From Erythrobasidium yunnanense (lineage: Eukaryota > Basidiomycota > Cystobasidiomycetes > Erythrobasidiales > Erythrobasidiaceae), in assembly GCA_001600175.1 (NCBI GenBank), contig BCJC01000002.1, positions 1,709,111-1,773,110 of the forward strand: a stretch of DNA of 64,000 bases. The letters run 5' to 3'. Shown in pieces: positions 37,089-48,600 of the stretch (position 1 is the stretch's first letter; each line of letters starts with the position of its first letter). A model generated the notes under the pieces. The model was not told the DNA's origin, ran no database searches, and was given only the letters and a program-made list of their open reading frames with translations. The translations under genes and the position numbers were made by a program.

Positions 37089-38128
37089 ATGTCTAAACTA
37101 GATGGTCTAACTCATCTCTTCGTGTGCGCTGCCTTGCGCAAAAATCCGACAACGCGGCTGATGTCGATATTCCCATGACACAAAAGCTTTGGCGCCTCGT
37201 ACTGCCAGACCAATGCATCCTATACCTATCCTGAACCTACTGCCGATATGCCTCTAGGGACTCCTTGGCCTGGCTCTACCTACAACGAAGACGGTAGGCA
37301 AGATGCTGAGATCTCGTCAACGCGTCGAGCCTGATACGCTCACACGCGGCAGACAAGCCTAATTGGGTTGGGCATTTGGTCAAGAAGAAGAAGGAAGGCG
37401 AACCTCTGCTGGTCTACAACTTCGCCAAAGGCGGAGAAACAGTCGAGGGTGTTCTGCCTCAGGTCCATGCAAGTCGAGGAGCTACGCTTTTGAGCACGTC
37501 AAGGCACTTACAGTTGCTCTAGCACTTCATGGAACACAAATTCCCTGACCCTAAGAAGCCAGACAAGGTCGCCTTCCAGCCTGAGATCCTGAATAACGCG
37601 CTGTTCGGTAAGTCCCGATATCTGCAGCTACCTAAACCTTCTCTGACGCATGATGTTAATTCTGTCTACTCTGTGTAGCCATCTGGATCGGTATCAACGA
37701 CGTTTGCGGCGACGTTAACCCCGATGAGGTGGTCGGCATGCTCTTCGAGGATTCCATCGAGTCTCTATACAGTGCTGGCGCTCGCAACTTCCTGATATTC
37801 AATGTGCCACCTCGACTTAGGCAGTCAGGCTCCGACTTCAAGCCATCACCTGGCTATACAAAACATCACTCACAACAAGATCCGGCTCTGGAACACCTCG
37901 CTTAAGGGGCGTCTGAAACAGCTTGAACTGAAGGAAGGCGTGACGGTCTATGCGATCGACAGCTGGAGCCTCTTCACGGACGTCTTCGACAATCCCGAAA
38001 AGTACGGCTTCACCGCTAAAGATGTCAACAGAGCATACGGAGGCAAGATGTGGATGGACGGACTCCATCCCAAATCTGCTTTCCACGAGATCATTGCAGA
38101 TACAGTGCTCACTAAATTGGCCGCCTAA
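37089..38128 (+). CDS. GDSL-type esterase/lipase (CE16-like), apparent frameshift near 37806
   Basis: Exons 37089-37123, 37187-37293, 37353-37462, 37523-37607 and 37679-38128. Block I reads VFGASYCQ, so the usual GDS is GAS: the serine remains but the aspartate is lost. GTPWPGSTYNED, VYNFAKGGETVEGVLPQ, IWIGINDVCGD (block III, G-x-N-D) and the C-terminal DGLHPKSAFHEIIAD with the catalytic Asp-His pair all follow the fungal GDSL/CE16 order. After ...NFLIFNVP the frame must shift by +1 to continue as LDLGSQAP...; no intron with usable sites bridges this point. Either this is a broken gene or one base is wrong. No signal peptide, so intracellular if active. Confidence 0.7.
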
Positions 38129-38688
38129 GCAGATTTTCTTGTTCCTTGCGTTAGCATAACCCTTATTTCGATTGTTCAATACCCTCCATCGGTTCCTGTG
38201 CACAACGTCTCCTCAACATGACGGTGCTTCGTCGCTGACGTTTCGGAAAGAATCGGTAGCCTGCTGATAGCTATCGCCAAATTTGACTGTCTGACCTGGC
38301 AAGCCCGCTTCTGCTCGGAACCTGTACCAGCTGCACAACCACCCTCTCTTTCAGTGCCTGCGGATGGTCTTGTAAGTGATGTGGCTGATTCCACATGTGT
38401 CCTACAGGACAACAAGCGCCCATCGTCAAATCGTCAAAGCCCTCTCCCCGGCCAAAGCTTGGTGTGTTCCTCCCGCGAAGTCTTTGCGTCCACCTGTCGC
38501 GACTTTTATCAAGTGCCGGACAGTCTGCTTGAGAAGGCAAAGACGACACGTCCGGCGCGCACACGAGACAGATCTCCCAGACGATCATGCGTCATAGCGA
38601 GTTTACCGTGACAGAGCGTTGCGGAAAAATCCTGGAGAGTCACCCTTCACACTCTCTTCCTCTTCACATTCATACAGTATCATTCGCA
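38129..38688. other. intergenic spacer of about 560 bases
   Basis: Lies between the GDSL gene and a small hydrophilic protein gene, both on the plus strand. Open frames in it are short and lack splice signals or recognisable products. It should contain the promoter of the downstream gene. Confidence 0.5.
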
Positions 38689-39051
38689 ATGGTCCAAGAA
38701 AACTTCGGCTCGAAGTGAGCAACGAAGCTCAGATCACGCCTATCAGATGAAACTGATACTTCGTGCAGCGAGAGTGTTAAGACGGGAGCAGAGAGAGGCT
38801 TCGAAGGCGAGGTTAACAAGCAGGGTGAAGAGATTGAGCGGATCTCGCAAAATGCCGAAGTAAGGGCACAAGGAAAGCCAGAGCAGCAGAAAGGGGGAGC
38901 AGCAGGCCGCGAAGCCGTAGGCAGCAAAGATCCAGCAGGTGGGTATCTATAGTAGGGCGCTCAACACACAGCTGACCTGCTGCAATCAGACTTTGATGTT
39001 CGTGGAGGACACGCCGGCGGAGTAGAACCGCAGAAGGAGCCTTTAATCTGA
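38689..39051 (+). CDS. small hydrophilic charged protein, 85 residues, unknown function
   Basis: Exons 38689-38714, 38769-38938 and 38990-39051, with GTGAGC...GTGCAG and GTGGGT...ATCAG introns and matching phases. The product is rich in Glu, Gly, Gln, Lys and Ala with very few hydrophobic residues, for example GFEGEVNKQGEEIERISQNA, then HAGGVEPQKEPLI at the end. No signal peptide, membrane helix or cysteine. Composition is like that of hydrophilins or other small stress proteins, but no family is recognised. Confidence 0.6.
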
Positions 39052-39310
39052 ACTATGTAGGGATTTTCTAGATTTGAACAAGATGAACAAGCTTTGTGTA
39101 GCGATTGACTGAAGGATTTCTGTCTCCTTGTCCTGTCTCGGTATCTTCGTCACGACGATCCAATTGCAGACTGATCGCCTGCTCTTCGCCCTTCTCCTGT
39201 GCACTTTCTTGACGTCTTGTCGCATCTATCTTCCACCGCTGTCCCGGTCGAGCTGAAGAAGAGCTAGCATTTGGCTGCAGCTTCCCGAAAGAGAGCAATT
39301 CGTCCCTTCG

Positions 39311-40541
39311 ATGTTTCAAGGCATCTCTCGCGCGCGTTGTGCGTGTGACGCTGTTCTGTCCACTGCATCGCGAGGTACTTCTCGAAGCTTGTCCCAATCC
39401 GCGAAGCAGCAAGCGACGTATAGACGTTTCGGCGATCAACGTAGCCTTCCTGGCGCTGCGCCTGGCTTTCAAGGCAACATAAGATCTCGCATTCGCAATG
39501 TTCCAAACGTCGTATGGCTTGCTGGTGGAGGCGGAGGAGTCTACTACGTCTATCACCTCGAAAGAACCGAAACGGGACGTCTACGATTCATGGATGTGAC
39601 TGAAGCAAGCGAGCGGAGTATGGGGGATCAAGCTGCACAAGAAATCCTACAGCAATATGCTGGGAAGCTGCTTCCAGAGAATCACCCTACCACCCGCTAC
39701 GTCCGGAAAGTCGCAAACAGGATACTGACTGCAAGCGGTCTCGACACGCAAACTCACGGTCAAGGTGCTTTGGCCGATGTATCAGACGCATGGAAGAGTC
39801 TTGGGCGGAAGCAGGGCATCGACTGGAAAGTTCACGTCATCAAGGATGATTCTACAAAGAACGCCTTCGTTCTGCCTAATGGCTCCATATTTGTATTTGT
39901 GGGCAGCTAACCAAGTCCGTGTGCTCCAACGCAGCTGACAAGATGACTGTCAGACCGGTATCCTGCCCATCTGCGCAAACGAAGATGGATTGGCGGCGGT
40001 CTTAGGACACGAGGTTTGCGAAAGCATCATACAAGCCAGCACTAGCTGACCTTCTTGAACCAGGTCGCGCATCAAGTAGCACGGCATGCGGGCGAACGAA
40101 TGTCCAGCCAGAAGGTCAACATGGCCCTCAGCGTAGTCGCGTCCATACTTGGTGTAGACCCGAATCTCACGAGTCCAGCTATAGGCCTGCTCTTGACTCT
40201 ACCCAATAGTCGAGCAGCAGAGACAGAGGCGGATCATGTATGTCGCTCGTATATCAGGACGGTTCCGATGAAGCTCATTCTCCTTAATGCAGATCGGGCT
40301 GAAACTGGCGAGTAAAGCTTGCTACAACCCAGCTGAAGCTGCAAACATGTGGACGCGTATGCAACAGTCGGAAAGCGGAGCAGGCGGTAACATAGACTTC
40401 TTGTCTACGCATCCAGCCAATGCAAAGCGGATCGAGCAGATCAAAAAGTGGTTACCGGAGGTCCAGCAAATACGGGCGGATAGCTGTGGTGATACAGGGA
40501 TACAGAATCAGGCATTCCAGTCTTCTGGCTTCTTCAGGTAG
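39311..40541 (+). CDS. OMA1: mitochondrial inner-membrane metalloprotease OMA1, 356 residues
   Basis: Exons 39311-39898, 39954-40013, 40064-40237 and 40293-40541. The N-terminus is Arg/Ser-rich without acidic residues, a likely mitochondrial targeting signal. A short hydrophobic stretch, VVWLAGGGGGVYYVYHL, could be the membrane anchor. The zinc-protease core is NAFVLPNGSIFVFTG, LGHEVAHQVARH (HExxH split by an intron after the Glu codon), then AAETEADHIGLKLASKA giving the third zinc ligand, and FLSTHPANAKRIEQI. This is the M48C layout of OMA1, a stress-activated protease that cuts OPA1/Mgm1-type and other inner-membrane proteins. Confidence 0.92.
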
Positions 40542-40911
40542 AAAAGAAAATTTTATGCGGGTGTAAAGCAGTTTTGTAGCTTCTCTTCGTAAACCCTTCC
40601 ACACGGATTTCTTCTCCTTGCCAGCCCTGCTATTATCCTCATCACATGCGTGACCTAGACTCTGACCGCTACTGACCTGACTAGCAATTCCGCGGATTCT
40701 CAGCTAACGGTCGGCTGGCGTGGGTCTTCTTCGGCCATCGATCTACTGATGCCAGATTTTGACGTATCGCAGGCCATGTCTCTTAAGCTTCAGCTTCTTC
40801 CGTCTTGAATACGCTTGCTCTGTTCCTCTATACTCGTTCACCTCTCCCTTCCCTTCGAGCGCATCTTTGTGCGGTCCAGCGACTCGCATCGAAGCGGCCT
40901 ATTACCTAGCT
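40542..40911. other. intergenic spacer upstream of the hexosaminidase gene
   Basis: About 370 bases. The hexosaminidase frame is open upstream for 51 codons without an ATG, so a longer N-terminus is unlikely. Nothing else seen. Confidence 0.5.
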
Positions 40912-42898
40912 ATGCTGCTGTTCACTCTCCTCTATGCATCGGTTCTGCCATTTGCTATCGCTCTTTGGCCTGCTCCTGTACATCATGTCAATGGCTCCTC
41001 GATCGTACTGCTAGCTAGAAACTTCAAGATCAAGCTAGATAGCTTGCATGCAATTCCAGTAGATCTCAAAGCTGCTGTCGCCTCCGCAGATAAGCAGCTC
41101 CTACATGATGGCATGTCGCCTCTTCTGGTCGAATTAGCAGCCCTCGAAAGCGAAGTTCATGCGAGCAAAGCGGTATTGCAGACATTGCAATTATCGTTGT
41201 TTGACAAGAGCCAAAAGATCGGTAGTATAACAGACGAGGTCAACAAGGCCGTAGACACACGAGACGAATCGTATACTCTCGATATTCCAGCACGATCAAC
41301 AACAGCCGTCCTCAAAGCAAATACCAGCCTGGGTCTCTTACGTGGACTGCAAACCTTTGTGCAGCTGGTATATACGACTAAGCACAAAGAAAGGTACATT
41401 CTGGACGCTCCTCGCCAAATCACCGACAAGCCAGCCTACCCTGTTCGAGGTCTTCTGCTCGATACCTCGAGAAACTTCTACCCTATCAAGGATCTGGAAC
41501 GCACCTTGCAAGCCATGAGCTGGAGCAAGATGAACTTCTTCCATTGGCATGTAACGGATTCCGTTAGTATGAGAGCATTTCCACAGCATACATTCGCTGA
41601 ATATGGAGTCACAGCAAGCTTGGCCGTTAAAGCTCGAGAGCCATCCGGAACTTTGTCAGAGAGGTGCCTATTCTCAGGATGAAACGTACAGCGAGGGCGA
41701 TGTCCGTGGCCTTATCGCATACGCCAGCGCTATAGGCATCGAGGTGGCAGTGGAGGTCGATATGTGAGTATCTACTATCTTACAGCTGAGTCGCACAGGC
41801 TCATGTCTGCATGCAGGCCGGCCCACACAGATTCGATCGCCTTCTCCCATCCTGAGTTTATCGCTTGCTCGCAGAAGGACTGGTTGACATATGCAGCAGA
41901 ACCACCAGCTGGTCAGCTCCGCATCACCAACTCTGAAGCAGTAAAACTTGTTACATCGATTTTGTCTGGTCTAGCCAAACGTCTTCCAGGCAACTTCATA
42001 CATGCTGGAGGAGACGAAGTCAACCGACAGTGCTACGCGGACGATGCAGAAACACAGAACGCACTCAAGGCTAGTGGAGAAAGCATAGACGACGCCGTCA
42101 CCAGGTTCGCCAATACCACGACGACCTCGGTTCTTCAGGCTGGCAAGACTCCAATTGTATGGGAAGAATACGTGACACATGAGAATGCCAAACCACTGGA
42201 TCCTCGAGTGGTTGTAACAGCCTGGAGGGGCGCTGAAACCCTGTCGAAGATACTCGAGGCTGGTCATCGGGTGATACAGGTATCTTACGAGTACTTCTAT
42301 CTGGATTGCGGGCTGGGCGGATGGGTAAATCAGGCATCTCATGTGCGCAAACGGCGACTGATGTGGATCTTCTAGGTCGGCTTGGGCGACTCTTGGTGTT
42401 CATACAATTCTTGGTGGAAGATATACTCGTTCGATATTAACGCGAACGTTACGGCTTCTCAGAAGTCACAGGTTCTGGGAGGTAGGCGAATTATCGACCA
42501 AGAGGAATGCGCTTGTCGGCTGAAACTGCCCTCAGGTGAAGTAGCGCTGTGGTCCGAACAGTCAGACGCGCATGTCGTGGATTCGCTCTTATGGTATGTC
42601 AGACATGCAGTAAGCCATAGTGAACGCAGCTGAGTGTCTCTGTAGGCCACGAGCAGCAGCTGCAGCCGAGCTTTGGTGGCTCGGCTCAGAGGGCCGCAAT
42701 GGACAAGGATTGAACGGCTCAGAGGCTCTTCCTAGACTTCACGACCTGCGGTATCGAATGGTACGCTATACCATGGAAGGCGCACTCTGCGGAAGACGAG
42801 TGCTGATGTTAGCGCTTATTCAGGTCAAGCGAGGTGTGGCTGCCAAACCGCTGCAGCCGCACTGGTGCGCTCTGCGACCAGGAGCATGTTTGGCTTGA
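40912..42898 (+). CDS. secreted beta-N-acetylhexosaminidase (GH20), 553 residues
   Basis: Exons 40912-41562, 41615-41763, 41817-42324, 42376-42481, 42536-42593, 42646-42760, 42824-42898. A signal peptide (MLLFTLLYASVLPFAIALWP) leads into the GH20 N-domain (GLLRGLQTFVQLVYTT) and the TIM barrel: RGLLLDTSRNFYPI, NFFHWHVTDSQAWPLKLE, EVDMPAHTDSI, FIHAGGDEVN with the catalytic Asp-Glu pair, PIVWEEYV, YFYLDCGLGGW and GGEVALWSEQSD. It ends VKRGVAAKPLQPHWCALRPG. It should release GlcNAc from chitin oligomers or glycoproteins outside the cell. The last intron (42761-42823) is also open in frame, but removing it restores the conserved RYRMVKRGV. Confidence 0.94.
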
Positions 42899-43056
42899 GA
42901 GACATTCCTTGATTAATTGCGGACGCGATTTGACGGAGTCTTCGTCGAGGCTGGTTTCCAGCAAGTAATGTGTAAATAGCAATTCTGGACGTTTAGCTTC
43001 GCCTTTTATTAGCCTAATTGTTAGTAAGGATTGTCTCGATGTGACATTGACAATGG

Positions 43057-43085
43057 TCAAGCTTGTCACATTGTCAAGCTTGTCA
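43057..43085. repeat. short tandem repeat, 17-bp period
   Basis: The 12-mer TCAAGCTTGTCA occurs at 43057-43068 and again at 43074-43085, with the preceding G and the intervening CATT forming a 17-base period. It lies in the 250-base gap between the convergent stops of the hexosaminidase and CCT8 genes. A related TGACATTGACAATG stands just before it. Confidence 0.85.
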
Positions 43086-43148
43086 GAATCCCTCTAGTAT
43101 TGCATTTGGTCCGACTGCAGGCAACGACGATACAGTTTTGCGACTTCA

Positions 43149-45227
43149 TCAATCATCCTGCAAGCACAAGAAAGGATCAGTCCTAGTCGATGTATGCTGA
43201 AAGTCACTTGTTGATGCTTACATCCCAGTGACCCTGCTGCTTAGGCGGCGCAATACCTGCAGCTTTTGACATGATTATGCTCTGCGAGGAAAGCAAGGTT
43301 TTTAATGGGTGATCAAGAAGGAAAAGTGCGAGTAGCTCACGTCGACTCGCAGCACCGAGACGGCTGCCTCAGTACCGTACCGAATAGCCCAGAGCGTCGC
43401 ATCCAAAAGATCGAAGACTCCGGCTTTCGCAGCATCTATCACCGACCCGCTCTCGCCGTCGATGTCCACGCCTGCTGTACCGTCTGTAGACTTAGAATGC
43501 GCAGCATATAGCGCAGAAAGCGTCTCCGTGCTGTCCAGTCCAGCGTTCTCTGCCAATGTCCTCGGCACAACTTCTAGTGCTTCCGCGAACCGCTTGATAC
43601 CATGCTGCGAAAGACCAGGTGTCTTTTCGCCGAATTCTGCAATTTGTTTCGCCAGTTCGATCTCGGTAGCTCCAGCTCCAGGAATCATCCTCGCATCTCT
43701 GATGACGCTCTTCACGACGTTGACTCCATCGTCGATAGCTCTTTCGATGTCGTCCATCCTGTTCGCTGTCGCTCCTCTCACTACAATAGTGACTGTACGT
43801 GTCTTTTCGTTCTCTTGCCTGAAGACCGTCACTCTGTCTCCGCCAATCTCGATAGTCTCGACAACGTCTACGTAACCAGCTTCTTCCGGCGTTGGTGCAC
43901 CAAGACGTGCTAAAGGCGTACCTCCGACGACTCTTGAGATACGTCGTAGGTCGAATTTCGATAAGACCTTGATGAGAAGGATGCCGTATCTGTTGAGGTA
44001 GTGCATAGCCAGTTCGCCCACGCTTGATCCAGCCACGATAACGTTCACTCCTGCATCCGCAATCTCCTTGATGACTTTCTCCAAGTGTTTTTCTTCGCCT
44101 CTCGAGAACGAGACCAGCTCTTCGGCGTTCTTGAGCAGGACAGTTCCTTTCGTTTCCGTCTGTGCGACGTCTACACCACTTGTATAGACTGCTACCTTGG
44201 CCTTCGTTGCTTTCTTGATTGTTCCCTCGGGTTCTCTGCCGAAAACCATTCCCTTGACCACCCTACTCTGCTCGACTGAACCTCCCATGATTTTGACGAC
44301 TCGAACATTGTCAACATTGAAATCCGATGCTTTCTTTGGCATGACCAGCAGGGAAGCTTCGGACACCAGGCGCGCTAATAGATCTTCGTTGCCATACTGC
44401 TTTGCTGCGATTACAGTCCTAAGAGGAGTCGCTAGAGCTTCTGCGGTCAGCGGAAGGGGAAGTGTGCGGATGTTGAGTGCTATAGCAGTGCTCGTCAGCT
44501 GAGAGGACGAACTTAAAGCCTGTGGAAGCTCACTATTCAGAATTTCTTCGGCCTTTACGCGTGCCATTTCGTAGCCCGAGATAATTTCGCTCGGGTGCAA
44601 GCCCATCGTCAAGAGGTATTCTGCTTTCTTCAACAGCTCGCCGGCGAACATAAGTACAAAGTTGGTTCGGTCGCCCATCTGTATTTTGGCATATAGTCAG
44701 TCAGCAAAGTAGCCAGATTCGCCATGATTGAAATGTGTCGCACCTCTGCTTCTTGCTGCTGACTTGCCATGACTAGCACTTTTGCAGCAGGATGCACTAC
44801 TTCGAGTTCGCGCAGAATGGTTGCAGCATCGTTTGTGACGAAGAGGCGGTCGAGATGCTGAGGAAAGCGGCAGAGTCAACATTCTAGAGTCTCTTGATGA
44901 GCATAGGAAGGCATATAATGCACATTGATGACCATCTTGTTGCGCCCGAGGGGTCCAAACGAGGTTCTGACAATTTCCGTAATCTGGCTGACGGCCTGGA
45001 TGTTTCGAATGACAGCATCTTCTATCCCACTTTGAAAGGTGTATCCTGTATATCAGAGTATTAGCCAGCTGTATAACCCCATTTCAAGGCTTTTGGCGAA
45101 TTTCAAGACTCTGGAAACTGACCATCCTTGAAGAGCGAAGGCCCGCTGTTAAGGTCAAAGGGTTAACACTGCCTTTAAGATACTGTAACACTTGTAAACT
45201 CAACGCTTTCGGGACTCGTAATGCCAT
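43149..45227 (-). CDS. CCT8: chaperonin CCT theta subunit, 562 residues
   Basis: Seven exons: 45227-45205, 45145-45123, 45045-44924, 44857-44744, 44678-43341, 43281-43222, 43157-43149. The start MALRVPKAGPSLFKDGYTFQ, RTSFGPLGRNKMVI, FVTNDAATILRELEVVHPAAK, VVRGATANRMDDIERAIDDG, MIPGAGATEIELAKQI and the end VDSIIMSKAAG with GHWDDD identify the theta subunit of the cytosolic TRiC/CCT ring, which folds actin and tubulin. The first two exons are 23 nt each and the last is only 9 nt (two Asp codons and stop). The usual GD(G/A)TN nucleotide motif reads GDRTN. Length is normal for the family. Confidence 0.94.
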
Positions 45228-45692
45228 GTTATGCCTTGATGTACAGAAACAACCCTCGACTTACGCCCTTTTCGCGTTAAAACGACCTCTAGAATTCAAG
45301 ACATTTCCGGCTGCTGCATCTACCTATTTGGACGTTCAAGACTATCTACTTGCGCCTCCTATCCATACATTTCGGTTCCTTGCGTTTCAGTTCCCGGCGG
45401 ATCAGTCTTGGGACGCGACGACGACGAATACACTCGACGATGAGCGCTGAGCCCTGGCTGGACAGCTGAAGTCGCCAAGTACCTTGCTCCCTGACTGCTT
45501 CGCAAGATACTTTGGCGTCAACTATGGACTCTTACGTCCAATTCCCGCTCTCGGCCTCTGCTCTACGGTGAACATTCGCGCGGCGCAAATTGCTAGGAAG
45601 AACCATACTAATGTTGCTATATCCCTACTTCTATCACATTCGATCTCATCCTCTATGCCTGCGAACGTCAATGCCGAATTACCAGCAAGTGG
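45228..45692. other. divergent intergenic region between CCT8 and the TBC gene
   Basis: About 465 bases. It holds both promoters and possibly an upstream exon of the TBC gene, whose first exon begins in the middle of an SH3-like stretch. A 74-codon open frame (45226-45450) overlaps the CCT8 start and is not supported. Confidence 0.45.
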
Positions 45693-48600
45693 ATGCGCTT
45701 CGCAGCAAAAGGTGGTATAGGATCCGCTGTCGGATTGACAGACAAGCTCGCTCAGCCAGAATCAAATGAGCTTATGTTCATGGATGGCGAAGACCTGATA
45801 GTCCTGATGCATCTGGGTAAGTCCGATCACGCTACTTGGCAAATGACAACGACGACACGCGAGATGCTGAAGCCCATAACACAGATAGCAAAGTGTATCT
45901 AGGCTGCTGCGAAGGCGTCGTTGGCATCTTCCAGTATGTCTAGCCCCACTGCGAACGCGCTTTCAGCTGAAGCTGCTTTCTCCATTCAGCGAACAAGACG
46001 TTCGCTTTACGTCGAAGCTCAAGAAGCCCGTCTTCACAAAGAGCGCATCTAGTACTCCTACTGCAAATGCGGTTGCTGCCTACAAGGTCGACCTCCCGTC
46101 TCAGGGTCCGGCTCACAAGCGAAATTCCAGTACCGGATCGGCGATACGTTACAACGGCCAAAGAACTACGCCTTGCGAAGAAGTAGACCATCCATCCTCT
46201 CGTGCACAAGCTCTGGGACCTCTTCAGGAAGTCAACGGAGGTCTCGATTCTTCGCGTGCGCCAGCCTTGAAGCGAAGGTCTAGGTCTTGGTCGCCGGTGC
46301 GCGATTTTCCTCAGCACAATCTAGATCATCTACTATCACAGGCCTCGCTATATCAAGATGAAAGCGCAAATACAGGAAATGACTCGACACAATCGTCGCT
46401 CGATCGCGATGTTCTGACCCCGGACCGAGACGACATGGACTATCCTCTTACGCCTGTCAATCAGACGGGCGAACGCTTCTTCAATGAGGGAGATATTGAC
46501 TCCACACCCATGGCAGTGGAAACGCGAAATGGAGACACGCCGGATCCAGCTTCTGCCTTACCTATGGCGGGCCTTACCAAGCGCCAGACAAGGCGTTTAG
46601 GAATGGCGTCGCCGATGACGTCTCCGGTCGGCACCACCTTCGGTGCTGCAGCGCCTGTGCAAGTCCAGACAATCGCTGCACAGATGCCAGCCTTTACGAA
46701 CGACGAAGAAATCATCGATGGGAATAACAGGGCAAGCAGCCTGGACTATACACGACGTAGCACAGACTCTGTGAATACGCCCGCGACCGATACCGAGGAT
46801 TTTATCCTGGACTCATACGAATATTCGGCTTCACTGCCCATTGAAGGGTCTGGCGATTCCGCTCGCAAACTTGAACCTGTGGCTACAATGTCCCAAAGCT
46901 ATTCAAGCGTTAGGCAGCCTGTTCCTGCTTCTTCAGCAATGTCGCCTCGCGACGCGGATATCAGCTTGTCTGGAGGGTCGGTCGCAAGCCTCATACGGCG
47001 TCGGATGGAGAGCAATTCCAAGTCCTCTCACACCGAATCTCCGCCTCTACCCCTGCTAGACGCCCCTCTCCAGATTCAGACAGGCATTCCACCAGCATCG
47101 CGGCAAGTCGATCAAGGAGACGCTCCCGATCCTTCGGACCCTGAGTCAAGTCCGGCTCTGAGTCTAAGATCCCCTACAACCTCCACCATGCCCAATCTGC
47201 CTCAGGGTGTCTCCCTCAAACAGCTTAGAGCGTCACCTGGTTCTTCCTTCTCCTTCCCGCGCCGTTCGCCTCATGGCAACAATGGCAAAACACCTCCTGT
47301 TCCTCGCAGAGCAGCATCTGGACCATCTCCTGTGGTGGATGCAGCCTCTTCTTCCAACTCTACGCTTGTCTCCCTCGATAACGGTCATAAAGCCAGTGAT
47401 CGTTTGCAGAGCGTCGCGTTGGGCAAGACTCTGTCCCAACCCGCATCTCCATCTTATAGTCAAGTCAGACTCGAGGGTCCGGCGGCTTTCGCCTATCGCG
47501 TTCCTCCCAAACCTCCTCAAGCTTCCTTTCGCTCTCCGCCGACTGGGACAAGCAGTCCCTCAACATCTTCATTTCCCTCAGCATCTTCATTTCAATCTGA
47601 GCAGCAGTTTCCTCCTGGTCCGGGCAATGACAAAAACGAAGGGTTCAGCTTCCCGAGTGCGACAGCGAATCCTCGTCCGAGGGTACCTAACAGTCCTTTG
47701 CACAAGAGCCGCCCACTTCAGAATGGTCACGATCAGCCTGTGTTCCATGGTGGTCAAGTCGGTCCTGCTTCTCCCACGGACTACTTCGGTACAGTCCTCA
47801 GTCCAGTTGCAAGCATATCAAGTCACGCCAGCGACCGCTCGCCTACCAAGATGCGACACAGTCGCAGCTTCTCAGGCCTCAGCAGTGGGCTCACTCGGGC
47901 TTCTTCGGTCCTAAACAGGAGGCGGCCATCTCTGCCGAATGGCTCCCTGCACGGCGACGATAAAAAGGCGCCGAGTATAGATAGCCAGCGGGATGCAGTC
48001 GTACAATTGGGCAATACGGAATTCGAGTTTGTCCAGCCGGCTTTACCCAAAACATCTCTAGGGGACTCGCTTGGAGCTGGCTCCTTGTTCACCTTGAACA
48101 ACACCCTTGCGGAATCGACATTGGAATCGCCTGTAGAAGGGTCTAGCTATGATCGTCAAGGCGCTACGAGTGTCGATTACGATACTGATGCGGATGGCGG
48201 CAGTGGATTTCTACATTCTACGCTGGTCACTCGCCCGTCCGAAGCCGCCAAAGCTAGAGTCCGCTCGATATACATTGAGGACCAATATGTCGAACCTTCG
48301 TATTTAGCTGCCAGGTTTGGTCCGCCCCCGCCAATCCAGGAAGACAATGGCGAACTCAATTTCCATCAGACACGTTCAAGCGATGACCTAATAGCTGCAC
48401 CAGATGCCAGAGCGCTTGAAGCGCATCGAGCCAGAGAGCTTAAGGTGAGCAGCGTGCTGCTTCGATGTGTGCATTTCGCTGACTGCTAATGGATGCTACG
48501 CTGATGACAATAGTGGGTGCAAGTTATGAATCAGATGTCTGCACCATCCGCGAAGAAATCGAAAAAGGTCAAACGGCTCGTATCCTACGGAATACCCAGC

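Noticed and set aside
42761-42823. Reading the GH20 gene through this stretch
   Set aside because: Frame is open, but it inserts 21 residues into a conserved RYRMVKRG region; GTACGC...TTCAG ends support an intron.
45226-45450. 74-codon open frame overlapping the CCT8 start
   Set aside because: Overlaps a well-supported coding exon and the divergent promoter; no family features.
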